The notes beneath the pieces were generated by a model that did no database searches, had not been told where the DNA came from, and saw only the letters and a program-made list of their open reading frames with translations. 64,000 nt of DNA from Stackebrandtia endophytica. Its GTDB lineage: Bacteria; Actinomycetota; Actinomycetes; Mycobacteriales; Micromonosporaceae. The translations under genes and the position numbers were made by a program. The stretch lies in NCBI RefSeq assembly GCF_006716355.1, contig NZ_VFOW01000001.1:4340001-4404000 (forward strand), written 5' to 3'. Positions 1-9,944 of this stretch are shown here, piece by piece (within the stretch, counting starts at the first letter, position 1; every line of letters begins with the position of its first letter).

Positions 1-200
1 CGTCGGTGACCGCCAGGCGCACCGGCGGGATCACGATCCTGGTGTCCCACCGGTTCTCCACCGTACGGATGGCCGATCTGATCGTGGTGTTTCGCGACGG
101 AGCCGTCGCCGAGACCGGGACGCATCGGCAGTTGACGGACGCGGGCGGGTACTACGCGCAACTGTTCGCCTTGCAGGCCAAGGCGTATCGAGCGGACTGA
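1..200 (+). CDS. ABC transporter, ATP-binding C-terminal fragment (partial)
   Basis: The gene enters from the left edge; the frame is open from base 3 and ends at the TGA at 198-200. The fragment has the H-loop of a nucleotide-binding domain (ILVSHRFSTV, with the switch His) followed by the usual tail GAVAETGTHRQL. This ending is typical of exporter-type ABC half-transporters with fused membrane and ATPase domains. The membrane part is outside the window, so the substrate cannot be named. The first GTG inside the window is internal and not a start. Confidence 0.85.
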   Translation, partial: SVTARRTGGITILVSHRFSTVRMADLIVVFRDGAVAETGTHRQLTDAGGYYAQLFALQAKAYRAD

Positions 201-212
201 CGTGCGGCGGGA

Positions 213-503
213 TCAACCGATCGCCAGGTCGACCGCGACGTGGTCACCCTCGGACAGTTCTTCGGCGCGACGGATGTCGGCCTTGACTGGGACCACGTAG
301 CGGCCGTCCTTGGCGAACAGCGAGGTCTTCCAGGTTGAGCCGCCGATGGTTGCGGTCGCGGGGATCATTCCCCAGCCGTAGGTCAGCGAGGCCGATTCGT
401 CCTTGATGACCTCGCTGTCGTCGTCGGGCACGGTCACGAAGTACCACGGTGCCGGGCCACGCCAATACCACAGTGGACCGGAGAAGGTCAGTCGAATGCT
501 CAC
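213..503 (-). CDS. DUF1905 domain protein, 96 aa
   Basis: Small cytoplasmic protein of the DUF1905 type, a beta-barrel-like domain common in actinobacteria and of unknown function. The aromatic stretch LWYWRGPAPWYFVTVP near residues 11-26 and the downstream GSTWKTSLF are typical of the family. The start is taken as GTG at 503, because a GGGAGA site lies about 6 nt before it and homology begins at once; the frame remains open further upstream over the transporter gene, which is not credible coding. It lies downstream of, and on the same strand as, the MMPL transporter, but a hairpin separates them. Confidence 0.75.
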   Translation of the reverse strand: MSIRLTFSGPLWYWRGPAPWYFVTVPDDDSEVIKDESASLTYGWGMIPATATIGGSTWKTSLFAKDGRYVVPVKADIRRAEELSEGDHVAVDLAIG

Positions 504-525
504 GGTGTCTCCCAGTTGACGGCAT

Positions 526-551
526 GGGCATACTCGTCGGCGAGTATGCCC
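526..551 (-). terminator. Hairpin after MMPL gene
   Basis: Perfect 11-bp inverted repeat GGGCATACTCG / CGAGTATGCCC with a 4-nt loop, starting 20 nt past the MMPL stop. It probably ends or attenuates that transcript. No clear U-tract is seen. Confidence 0.55.
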
Positions 552-571
552 GTCACCTGTGACAGTTCGGC

Positions 572-2698
572 TCAGGACTCGAGCGACCGGCTGGGCCTGA
601 TCTTCTTCGACGGCCACCAGATCGCGCTGCCGATGTCGAAGCCGAGCGCCGGAACCAACAGGGTCCGAACCAGGAACGTGTCGAGCAGGACCCCGAAGGC
701 GACGATGAACGCCAGCTGCGCCAGGAACAGGATCGGTATGACCGCCAACGCCGCGAAGGTCGCCGCCAGTACGATCCCGGCCGAGGTGATCACGCCACCG
801 GTCACGCCCAAGCCTCGGTGGATGCCCTGCTCGTTGCCATGAATCAACGCCTCCTCCCTGACTCGTGTCATGAGGAAGATGTTGTAGTCGATGCCCAGCG
901 CCACCAGGAACACGAACCCGTACAGCGGGACGCTGGGGTCGGCGCCGGAGAACGCGAACAGTTCGTTGAAGACCAGTGCGGCCACGCCCATCGCGGTGCC
1001 GAACGACAACACGGTCGTGGCGATCAGCAGGATCGGCGCCAGGATCGCCCGCAGCAGCAGCATGAGAATCAACAGGATGACCGCCAGGACGACCGGGATG
1101 ATCAGGTCGCGGTCGTGGGCGGCGGTGTCCTTGGTGTCGACGCCGGTCGCCGTCGTTCCACCTATCTGGACGGTCGATCCGAGGTCGGCACGCAGTCGAC
1201 GGATCGTGTCCTCCGCCAGGGTGCTGTCGGTCGGAGCGGTGAGGGTGGCCTGCAGCAGCACGTCGCCACGACTGACCGTGGGTGCCGGAGCGTCCGGCGG
1301 CCCACCGACCGGTGTCGTCCCGCTGGGACTGTCGGCGGAGGTCACGACGACCGAGTCGACGCCGTCGTCGGCCAACAGCGTCGCGGCGACCTGCTCCATC
1401 TCGTTCTTGGGAGTCAGCACATAGGCCGGTGTGCCCGACCCGGCGGGGAAGTGTTCGGACAGCAGCTGTTGGCCATCGCGTGCGTCGGAGGAACCGAGCA
1501 CGAACTCGCTCTGCGGCACCCCGTCGGCTCGCAGCTGGGTCACGAACGCCGCGCCCAGGAGCAGCAGCAGGGTGCAGCCGATCCACACCGTCCGGGGGCG
1601 TCGCTCGATCCATCCGCCGATGCGCGCGTAGGCGCCGGTGTTGGCGGCGGCGTCGTCGTCCCGGTCCGGCTGGTAGCGCGGCCTGCGCGGCCAGTAGGCG
1701 GCACGGCCGAATGCGAACAGCAACGCCGGCAGCAGGGTCAACGCGGAGAACATCGCGAACAGAATGCCGATGGCGGCGACCGGACCGAGGGACTTGTTGG
1801 AGCCCAGGTCACTCAACAATAGACACAGTAGACCGGCGATGACGGTGCCGCCGGAGGCCAGCACCGGCTCCAACGTGCCCTTGACGGCCGCGCGGGTGGC
1901 GGTGCCGCGATCCTGGTGGCGGCGTAGTTCCTCGCGATATCGCGCCGTGTACAACAGTGCGTAATCGGTCGCGGCACCGATGACCAGGATGAACAGGATT
2001 CCCTGGGTTTGGCCGGTCAGGATGACCACGTCCGCCTTCGCCAACCACCAGACCGTCAACAACGCCACACACAACGCGAACAGGCTGGTGGCCAACACGG
2101 TGATGGGCAGCAGCACCGATCGGTAGACCACCAACAGGATTACCAGGACCGCGATCAGCGCGACCACCAACAGCAGCCCGTCGATGCCGGAGAACGCCTC
2201 GAGCAGGTCGGCGCTGAACCCGGCCGGACCGGTCACCGCGGAGGCTAGCCCGATGGGCAGTTCCCGACTGATGAGGTCGCGGATCTCGGTGACGACACCG
2301 TCGATGTCGGCACTGGAGTCGATGGGTACGAACACCTGTACCGCGTACTTGTCGTCGGACAGAATCGGTGGCGACACCCCACGATGAACGCCGTCGACGT
2401 CTTGGATCGGTTCGATGGCCGCGGCGATGTTCTCGCGCTCGGACTCGGTGAGCGGTGTGTCGGAGCTGACGACGATGATCGCCGGAATGGTATCGGAGTC
2501 GAGAAACTCGCCGAGTCGGTCCTGCACCCGGGTCGCCTCGGCGCTCTCGGGAAGGTAGGTCGTGTTGTCGTTGGAGGACACCTCGCTGACACGACCGAAG
2601 TAGGGGCCGCCGATGGCGGCGGCGACGAGCCACGCCAGGATCACCAGTGCGGGCAACAGGATCCGTATGATGCGGTTCCCACGGGCGGGCTTGTTCAC
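572..2698 (-). CDS. MMPL-family RND transporter, 708 aa
   Basis: Inner-membrane RND-superfamily transporter of the MMPL class, which exports lipids or hydrophobic small molecules in actinobacteria. One N-terminal membrane helix (about 10-30) is followed by a soluble loop to about 160, then a helix bundle. The same half-arrangement repeats in the second half. The paired MMPL signatures GAATDYALLYTARYREEL (Asp near 243) and ALGIDYNIFLMTRVREE (Asp near 603) sit in the helices expected to relay protons. Length about 700 aa is normal for the short actinobacterial type. No partner regulator is adjacent, so the substrate is unknown. Confidence 0.9.
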   Translation of the reverse strand: MNKPARGNRIIRILLPALVILAWLVAAAIGGPYFGRVSEVSSNDNTTYLPESAEATRVQDRLGEFLDSDTIPAIIVVSSDTPLTESERENIAAAIEPIQDVDGVHRGVSPPILSDDKYAVQVFVPIDSSADIDGVVTEIRDLISRELPIGLASAVTGPAGFSADLLEAFSGIDGLLLVVALIAVLVILLVVYRSVLLPITVLATSLFALCVALLTVWWLAKADVVILTGQTQGILFILVIGAATDYALLYTARYREELRRHQDRGTATRAAVKGTLEPVLASGGTVIAGLLCLLLSDLGSNKSLGPVAAIGILFAMFSALTLLPALLFAFGRAAYWPRRPRYQPDRDDDAAANTGAYARIGGWIERRPRTVWIGCTLLLLLGAAFVTQLRADGVPQSEFVLGSSDARDGQQLLSEHFPAGSGTPAYVLTPKNEMEQVAATLLADDGVDSVVVTSADSPSGTTPVGGPPDAPAPTVSRGDVLLQATLTAPTDSTLAEDTIRRLRADLGSTVQIGGTTATGVDTKDTAAHDRDLIIPVVLAVILLILMLLLRAILAPILLIATTVLSFGTAMGVAALVFNELFAFSGADPSVPLYGFVFLVALGIDYNIFLMTRVREEALIHGNEQGIHRGLGVTGGVITSAGIVLAATFAALAVIPILFLAQLAFIVAFGVLLDTFLVRTLLVPALGFDIGSAIWWPSKKIRPSRSLES

Positions 2699-2828
2699 AC
2701 TGTTCCCCTTCGTTGGTCAACCACTAAGCATGGTCTTGTGACCCAGGCCACGATAGGGGAGATGGCCGGATTCGCCCTCCGACGCCGCCGAACGGGGTGT
2801 CGGCGAGGTTCCCGGCTGAGATCGGTGC

Positions 2829-2859
2829 GAGGGAGGCACCCGCCAGGGGTGCCTCCCTC
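2829..2859 (-). terminator. Hairpin after M23 peptidase gene
   Basis: Perfect 13-bp stem GAGGGAGGCACCC / GGGTGCCTCCCTC with loop GCCAG, 19 nt past the M23 stop codon on the minus strand. Likely intrinsic terminator of the PGRP-M23 unit. Confidence 0.75.
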
Positions 2860-2877
2860 GGTTGGTTGTGGCGTGCG

Positions 2878-3786
2878 TCAGCCGCAGTGGCCCCATTTAC
2901 TGGTGAACGAGACTCCGGCGTGGGAGCCGCCCCATTGGACGCATTTGCTGGCGGCCTTGAACTTCACCGGTCCGGCGTAGTACTGGAAGCTGCCGCTGTC
3001 GTTACCCCTGGGGCCGTCCTTCACTCGGAGGAACGCCACGGTCTTGGTCTTCTTGTTCAGGTTGGTGAGCTTGAGCGTGACCACGCAGTTCTGCTTGGTC
3101 GAGGAGTTGTACATCAGGACGATGCGGGCGACCTTCTTGCCGCTGCCGTTGGTCAGCACCTTGGAGTTGATCTGGCTGAAGTTCGCGCCGCAGACTTGTT
3201 TGGCGGTGTACGGGTTGGAGGCGGTGCCGCATCCGTTGGTGCTCTTGTAGTTCTTCGTACCCCAGTACAACGCCTGCTTGCCGTCGAAGGCGATCTTCAC
3301 GGCCGAACCGTTGAGACGCTGTTCGAAGTGCAGGTGGGGGCCCGTCGAGCCGCCGGTCGAGCCGACCTTGCCGATCACCTTTCCGAAGCCGACCTTCTGC
3401 CCCTTCGACACGTTGACCGCGCTCAGATGCGCGTACACGGTCGACCAGCCACTGGCGTGGCTGATGATGATGTAACGACCGTAGCTGGTGCCTCCGGTGT
3501 TGCCGACCGTGGTGACTGTTCCGGGGGCGCTGGCGACGACCGGGTCGCCGAGGTCGTTGGCCCGGTTGAAGTCGATCGACGGTTGCGGGCTGTGGTTGGT
3601 GCGGGTTTGACCCGACCAGACTTGTCCACAGGGGAACGGTAGTTTGAAGTTGGGCTTGGCGTTGACACCGACCTCGTCGGCGACGGCGGTTCCGGGTGCG
3701 ATGAGCATCGTGACCGCCAGCGCCAGGCTGGCCGCCAGGGCCAACACGGCGCTGATTCTCAGCGTTGGTCGGGACGTCGTTGTCAT
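2878..3786 (-). CDS. Secreted M23 (LytM-type) metallopeptidase, 302 aa
   Basis: Secreted peptidoglycan endopeptidase-like protein. A Sec signal peptide covers about residues 1-36 (basic start, hydrophobic core, cut near AVA-DE). The M23 zinc site is complete: His65 and Asp72 (NHSPQPSIDFN), His120 (YAH) and the HLH pair His151/His153. The last 140 residues have no family I recognise and are rich in Lys, Asn and paired Cys, possibly a wall-binding or stabilising region. The PGRP amidase gene lies 39 nt upstream on the same strand, so the two wall hydrolases are probably co-transcribed. Confidence 0.9.
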   Translation of the reverse strand: MTTTSRPTLRISAVLALAASLALAVTMLIAPGTAVADEVGVNAKPNFKLPFPCGQVWSGQTRTNHSPQPSIDFNRANDLGDPVVASAPGTVTTVGNTGGTSYGRYIIISHASGWSTVYAHLSAVNVSKGQKVGFGKVIGKVGSTGGSTGPHLHFEQRLNGSAVKIAFDGKQALYWGTKNYKSTNGCGTASNPYTAKQVCGANFSQINSKVLTNGSGKKVARIVLMYNSSTKQNCVVTLKLTNLNKKTKTVAFLRVKDGPRGNDSGSFQYYAGPVKFKAASKCVQWGGSHAGVSFTSKWGHCG

Positions 3787-3825
3787 GGGCTGGACTCCTT
3801 GTCTGACTGGGGGAATCGGGGGCCG

Positions 3826-4488
3826 TCATAGCTGTCGTCGGACTGCGGTTCGCAGCTCGACGATTCGCCGGTACATGCGACGACCTGGGCAGGCGGTCGC
3901 CGAGAAGTCCCGGTGACCGAAGATCTTCTTGGCCGGTATCCGGTATTTGCGGCAGGCGAAGGTGCTCAGGTGCACCAGGGCCCGCCACTGCGCGGCCGGG
4001 ATCGGCGCGGTCACGTCGTAGTTGCCCTCCAACGCGATGCCGACGCCCTTGTCGTTTTGGCCGGTGGTGTGGGCGCCGAGGACGAAGTCCTCGCCGTTGC
4101 GCAACCGGGCGAGGCTGCGGTGTCGGCCTTCGGTGATGAACCCGCCGCGGCTGACGATGAACAGGTAACCGGTGTCGCGCCAACCGTTGCCGTCCATGTG
4201 GATGTCCTGCACCTGGCGGGCGTGACGTTTCGCCTGTTTTTTACTGAAGTCGCCGGTGTTGGCCGTGACGGTGTGGTGAATGATCAGCTTCGCCGGTCGG
4301 CGTCGTACCAGGGTGATGGGCTCCGACGGTGGCCGTGCACCCCAGTTGCCGCAGCCGATGATCTCCGGCGCGGCGAACTCTTCGACGTCGGCTGCGATGC
4401 CGGTGTCGGCGCCGATGAGGCTTCCCGCCGCCAGGCCGGTGACGCCACCCAGGAGGGCGCGTCGGGTCCATGATGATTCATCGTTCAT
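3826..4488 (-). CDS. PGRP/amidase_2 N-acetylmuramoyl-L-alanine amidase, 220 aa
   Basis: Secreted peptidoglycan amidase with a Tat-like N-terminus (WTRRALLGG, then a hydrophobic stretch to about 33). Zinc ligands of the amidase_2 fold are present: the His71/His72 pair (LIIHHT), His192 (GHRD) and Cys200, with the family's 8-residue His-to-Cys spacing. The catalytic Tyr is kept (Tyr108 in DTGYLF). It starts divergently from the AfsR-like regulator 145 nt away and reads into the M23 gene. It is paralogous to the amidase at 63290-63961, sharing the QDIHMDGNGW and SRGG..TEGRH.SLA blocks. Confidence 0.9.
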   Translation of the reverse strand: MNDESSWTRRALLGGVTGLAAGSLIGADTGIAADVEEFAAPEIIGCGNWGARPPSEPITLVRRRPAKLIIHHTVTANTGDFSKKQAKRHARQVQDIHMDGNGWRDTGYLFIVSRGGFITEGRHRSLARLRNGEDFVLGAHTTGQNDKGVGIALEGNYDVTAPIPAAQWRALVHLSTFACRKYRIPAKKIFGHRDFSATACPGRRMYRRIVELRTAVRRQL

Positions 4489-4558
4489 GGTGTGTCCAAA
4501 GTGGCTGTGTCGAGTCGCCGGAGTGTCGGCGGCTCGTGGTCAGGGCAGTTTCGCAGTC

Positions 4559-4576
4559 GTCGCTTTCCAGTCGCTT
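4559..4576 (+). promoter_or_regulatory. Direct heptamer repeat, SARP-type spacing
   Basis: GTCGCTT at 4559-4565 is repeated exactly at 4570-4576, an 11-nt period with 4-nt spacers TCCA and ACCA; a weaker third unit GTAGATC follows at 4581. SARP regulators are known to bind direct heptamers with 11-bp period. The site lies between the PGRP-M23 pair and the SARP gene, 58-75 nt before the SARP start, so either or both could be targets. Binding is inferred. Confidence 0.45.
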
Positions 4577-4633
4577 ACCAGTAGATCGGCAGCTCGGGCC
4601 GATAAATTGCACGAGGCATTACCATATGCAAAT

Positions 4634-7447
4634 ATGGAGTTCCGGGTGCTGGGGGGCGTGACCGCCACGATCAGCGGTCGACCGGTGCTGCGGATCCGGC
4701 GACGTGAATGGTTGCTGCTGGGCATCCTCCTGCTGGAGGCGGGCCGCCCCGTCACCGTCGACCGCCTGGCCGACCTGTTGTGGGGCGACGACCTCCCGCG
4801 CAATCCACGACAGACCCTCCAGGTGTACGTGTCCCGGCTGCGCACCCAACTCGGCCCCGCGGCGACACTGTTGCGGTTCGAATCCGAGGGCTACCGGTTC
4901 GACGTCGAGCCGACCACCGTCGACGCCCACCGGTTCACCGCCCTGGTCAACCGGGCCGACACCTTCACCGACCCCGCGAAGCGCTCCGCTCTGCTGAGTG
5001 AGGCACTGGAACTGTGGCGCGGCCCGTTGCTCGCCGACGCCGCCGACGACCGGGTGCGGGATCGATTGGGCGGCGGCCTGGAACAGCAGCGCCTCACGGC
5101 GTTGGAGTCGCGCATCCACGCCGACCTGGAACTGGGCCGAGAAGTGTCGCTGCTGCCGGAACTGACCGAGCTGACCGACCGAAATCCGATGCGGGAACGA
5201 CTGATCGCCGCCCACATGACGGTGCTGCACCGAAGCGGCCGCACCGGCGAGGCGGTCGAACTGTTCCAGAGGTGCGCGCGACGAATGGTCGACGAGTACG
5301 GACTCGACGTCGGTGACGAGCTGCGTCGACGCTACGTCGCGATCCTGCGAGGCGACCCGGCCCTGCGACCACCGGACCGGTCAGCCCGCGTGCCGGCCGA
5401 ACTGCCACCGGTTCCGGCGGTGTTCGTCGGCCGGGAATCGGAGACGGCCGAACTGTGCGCCGTCCGCCCCCGAACCGTGGGTCGGGCCGCGGTCATCGCC
5501 GTCGACGGTATGGCTGGTGTCGGCAAGACCGCGCTCGTCGTCCACATCGCACACCGGATCGCCGACCGCTATCCGGACGGCCGACTGTATGTGGACCTGC
5601 ACGGTTTCAGCCCGGACATGAAGCCGGTCGGCACCTCGGCGGCGCTGGACCGGATGCTGCGCTCGTTGGGCGTGGCCGGCGGCGACATCCCCCAGGACCT
5701 CGACGAACGCGCCGCCCGGTTCCGCAGCGTACTCGCCGACCGACGGGTACTGATCATTTTGGACAACGTCCCCGACGCCGACCACATCAGACGGTTGATC
5801 CCGGCCGCGCCCGGGTGCCTGGTATTGGTGACCAGTCGCCGGAGTCTGGCCGGTTTGGATGACGACGGCCGACTGACGTTGCGGCCGTTGCCTCACGAGG
5901 AGTCGGGGAGGTTGTTCCGGGAGATCACGCAGGTGGCGGCCGAGGACGAGGTCGTGGAGGAGATCGCCGCACGTTGCGGACATCTTCCGCTGGCTCTTCG
6001 CGTGGTGGCCGCGCAGCTGCACCACACGCCACACCGGACGGTCACCCGACTGTTGGACCATCTGCGGGACAACGAGGAGCTGGTCGCCACCGACGCCGCT
6101 TCGGCCGTCACCACCGCGATGGCGGTCTCGTATCGGAACCTGTCCGACGGTGCCAAGGCGATGCTGCGGTTCCTGTCGCTGGTCCCGGTTCGATCCTTCG
6201 ACCTCCTGACTGCCGCTGCGGTCGCCGATGTTTCACCACAGCGTGCCGAGCAGCTGCTCGGTGAACTGGTCTCGGTGCGCATGCTGGAGGCCGATGACGC
6301 CTATCGGTTCCACGACCTGGTCAGACGGTTCGCCGGTCGGATGTTGGCCGAGGACGCCACGGCCGGTCAGCGTCGCGACGCGCTGCGGCGGCTCATGCAT
6401 CACTGCCTGGCCACCGCCAACCTCGCCGCCTACCGGCTCAACCCCGGCAGGGTGACGGTCGCCGACCATCCCGACTGCCCCAACCCGATTCCCGATCCGG
6501 GCAGCTACGACCGGGCGTTGGAGGTCTTCGACGACAACCGTGCGCTGCTCACGGACATGGTCGAGATAGGACATATGGAGGGGATGCACACGCAGGTGTG
6601 GCGGTTGTGCGTGTTCCTCACCATGTACTACCAACTGCGTCACCATTACGACTCCTGGCACACCACCCACCGGCTCGGTCTGGACTCGGCCGTCAAACTC
6701 AACGACGTCCACGCCCGGGCCCGTATGACGCACCGCCTGGCCGGAATGCACCAGGCGAGGAAGAACCTCCCGGAGGCGATCGCCGGGCTGCTCGACGCCG
6801 AACGCCTCTACGCCGAGACCACCGATGTCCTCGGGCGCGCGGCTGCCTGCAACAGCCTCGGCTCCACCTGTTTGGACGCCGGCGACGACCCGGACAGGCT
6901 GACCGCCGCCGTCGACCACCTGGAACGGGCCCTGCGGCTGTATCGAGCCATCAACGACGCCACCGGTGAGGCGATGGCCATGACCAATCTGGGTCGTGCC
7001 CACCGACTACGCGGAGGTCTCGACGAGGCCACCGACCTGCTCACGGAGGCGTTGAAGCGATTCGAGGAGCAGGGACGAGTCGGGGGCAAGGCCGTCGCGC
7101 TGCACCAGTTGGGGTGCGTCCACGCCGATTCGGGTCGAGACGAGACGGCCATGGCCCACTACGACCGGGCCATGGCGGCGGCCCGCGAGGCGGCGTCGAT
7201 CGGCAGCCTCACCGACCTGTTGGCCGACATGGGGAAGGTGTGCCTTCGAATGGGGCGACACCGTGACGCGCTTCGACATCATGAGGAGTTGGACGCCCTG
7301 CTGTCCAGCGGCAGACACCAACACGCCGCGATGGACGTCCACCGTATGCGGACGTCCATCGCGGTGACCTATCGGGCCAATGGGTTGCCGGAGCGGGCGG
7401 ACCGTCAACTGGCACTGGCCGATGCGGCCAAACGGCCCTCGGGCTGA
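4634..7447 (+). CDS. AfsR/SARP-family transcriptional regulator, 937 aa
   Basis: Large DNA-binding regulator. Residues 1-95 are an OmpR-like winged helix (LGGVTATISGRPV; LADLLWGDD; LQVYVSRLRTQLG), about 96-250 the bacterial activation domain, and about 265-600 an NB-ARC ATPase with P-loop GMAGVGKT (292-299) and Walker-B-like LIILDN. The rest is TPR-like helical repeats. ATG at 4634 is chosen because the winged-helix homology begins there; the frame is open 350 nt further upstream over the divergent gene. Such proteins activate secondary metabolism or development genes; no biosynthetic cluster is seen beside it. Its upstream region has SARP-type direct repeats. Confidence 0.9.
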   Translation: MEFRVLGGVTATISGRPVLRIRRREWLLLGILLLEAGRPVTVDRLADLLWGDDLPRNPRQTLQVYVSRLRTQLGPAATLLRFESEGYRFDVEPTTVDAHRFTALVNRADTFTDPAKRSALLSEALELWRGPLLADAADDRVRDRLGGGLEQQRLTALESRIHADLELGREVSLLPELTELTDRNPMRERLIAAHMTVLHRSGRTGEAVELFQRCARRMVDEYGLDVGDELRRRYVAILRGDPALRPPDRSARVPAELPPVPAVFVGRESETAELCAVRPRTVGRAAVIAVDGMAGVGKTALVVHIAHRIADRYPDGRLYVDLHGFSPDMKPVGTSAALDRMLRSLGVAGGDIPQDLDERAARFRSVLADRRVLIILDNVPDADHIRRLIPAAPGCLVLVTSRRSLAGLDDDGRLTLRPLPHEESGRLFREITQVAAEDEVVEEIAARCGHLPLALRVVAAQLHHTPHRTVTRLLDHLRDNEELVATDAASAVTTAMAVSYRNLSDGAKAMLRFLSLVPVRSFDLLTAAAVADVSPQRAEQLLGELVSVRMLEADDAYRFHDLVRRFAGRMLAEDATAGQRRDALRRLMHHCLATANLAAYRLNPGRVTVADHPDCPNPIPDPGSYDRALEVFDDNRALLTDMVEIGHMEGMHTQVWRLCVFLTMYYQLRHHYDSWHTTHRLGLDSAVKLNDVHARARMTHRLAGMHQARKNLPEAIAGLLDAERLYAETTDVLGRAAACNSLGSTCLDAGDDPDRLTAAVDHLERALRLYRAINDATGEAMAMTNLGRAHRLRGGLDEATDLLTEALKRFEEQGRVGGKAVALHQLGCVHADSGRDETAMAHYDRAMAAAREAASIGSLTDLLADMGKVCLRMGRHRDALRHHEELDALLSSGRHQHAAMDVHRMRTSIAVTYRANGLPERADRQLALADAAKRPSG

Positions 7448-7450
7448 CGA

Positions 7451-7487
7451 GGACCGTGCCGGACGCCCGTCGCGTCCGGCACGGTCC
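7451..7487. terminator. Bidirectional terminator
   Basis: Perfect 16-bp stem (7451-7466 with 7472-7487, loop CCGTC) in the 47-nt space between two convergent genes, the AfsR-like regulator and the subtilisin. Confidence 0.8.
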
Positions 7488-7494
7488 GGCGTCT

Positions 7495-8640
<1,146 letters not shown>

Positions 8641-9066
8641 GGGGAGGACACCTTTCGGGCAGGATCGCACGGCGACCTTCGCCGGGCCGTGGATCACAGG
8701 GGTAGACCACCGCCACCTGTGGAGAACGAAGCGGCTCGGCGGTGATCCGTTGGGCAAATCGAATCGGGGGAGGTTCCGGTTCGATGCCCAATATATTGAC
8801 AAAGATCGATGCACAAGGCAACCGTTCGATGTTCAGTGAATTCGCAGTATTCGATTCGTAACTGATGATCAGAAGTGTTGCGGCGCAACAAAAATGTCCG
8901 CCGACGGCATAGGATGTCGTCAATCGATCGCGGCTGGTGTCGGTGGTTGGTCGCGTGTTTCGCCGGGAACGCCTTCGATCGAGCGGGACACCGCCGAACG
9001 TCGTCGTCGCACTCGACGCCGCCCGAACCGCCGCCGCATTCAGACGCTCACCAGACGGAGGCCACC
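8641..9066. promoter_or_regulatory. Long divergent intergenic region with a candidate leftward promoter
   Basis: A 426-nt non-coding stretch between the subtilisin (leftwards) and methyltransferase (rightwards). On the minus strand, TTGCCT (complement of 8816-8821) and CAATAT (complement of 8793-8798) are 17 nt apart, a plausible -35/-10 pair giving a 5' leader of about 150 nt for the protease. The stretch around 8790-8900 is clearly more AT-rich than its surroundings. No ORF, hairpin or repeat of note is seen in the rest. Confidence 0.35.
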
Positions 9067-9894
9067 ATGACCGACGCCGACCAGGGGACACTGCCACCGG
9101 GAGTCGACGGCACCGTTCCCACCACCGCACGCACCTACGACGCCCTACTGGGGGGAAGCGAGCATTCGGTGGCCGATCAGCAGGCCGCCGAGATCTTCGT
9201 CCGGCACATCCCACAGGCCCGGGAATGCGCCCGCGACAACCGGGACGCGCTCATCCGCGGCGTGCGTTATCTGGTCCGGGAAGCCGGCATGGAACAGCTG
9301 CTGGACATCGGATGCGGACTGCCCACCCAGCAGAACACTCACCAGGTCGCCCAGGAGATCAACCCCGCCGTTCGCGTGGCCTATGTGGATCATGACCCGA
9401 TGGTCCGGGTGCACGGTGAGGCCCTGTTGGCCGCGAACGAGTCGACGACGTTGGTGACCGCCGACCTGCGTGACCCCGAGGGCATTCTCGCCCACCCCGA
9501 CATCCGGTCGTTCATCGACTTCGACCGCCCGGTCGGCCTCATGGTCATCGGGATGATCATGCAGATCAGCGACGACGAGGGGCCCGACGAGATCCTGGAG
9601 ACCCTGATGGACGCGTTGCCCTCCGGCAGCCACCTGTTCATCACCTCGTGGCCCGACACCGGGCACCCGGCGCAGCGGGCGCTGTCGGACGCGTGCATCG
9701 AAACCCTGGGTAACGGCTGGATTCGGCCGGTGACCTCGCTGCGGGCACACTTCCTGGATCTGGACCTGGTCGCGCCCGGGTTGGAATACCTCGCGCGGTG
9801 GTTCCCGGAGGATCCTGACACGCCGGTTCGGGCCCTGTCCGATCTGGAGCCTCACGAGCGAACCCAGATGGCCGGTATCGCAAGAAAGCCCTGA
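9067..9894 (+). CDS. SAM-dependent methyltransferase, DUF574/Methyltransf_19 type, 275 aa
   Basis: Class I methyltransferase of a family expanded in actinomycetes. The AdoMet motif I is LLDIGCGLPTQQN near residue 80, with the acidic motif II VAYVDHDPMV following. The opening ARTYDALLGGS is diagnostic of this family. Substrates are not known for the family. ATG at 9067 is preferred over an upstream in-frame start because CGGAG sits 6 nt before it and homology begins just after. A hairpin follows and no operon partner exists. Confidence 0.85.
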   Translation: MTDADQGTLPPGVDGTVPTTARTYDALLGGSEHSVADQQAAEIFVRHIPQARECARDNRDALIRGVRYLVREAGMEQLLDIGCGLPTQQNTHQVAQEINPAVRVAYVDHDPMVRVHGEALLAANESTTLVTADLRDPEGILAHPDIRSFIDFDRPVGLMVIGMIMQISDDEGPDEILETLMDALPSGSHLFITSWPDTGHPAQRALSDACIETLGNGWIRPVTSLRAHFLDLDLVAPGLEYLARWFPEDPDTPVRALSDLEPHERTQMAGIARKP

Positions 9895-9904
9895 TTCAAC
9901 TGAT

Positions 9905-9935
9905 GCTCCCCCGGTCCGCACCGGGCCGGGGGAGC
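9905..9935. terminator. Bidirectional terminator
   Basis: 10-bp stem GCTCCCCCGG / CCGGGGGAGC with an 11-nt loop, between the convergent methyltransferase and the transglycosylase-like gene. Confidence 0.65.
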
Positions 9936-9944
9936 GATCGGGTG

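Noticed and set aside
818-1822. Long plus-strand frames over the MMPL gene
   Set aside because: Gln/Arg/Gly-rich shadow of a protein with clear membrane-transporter motifs on the other strand.
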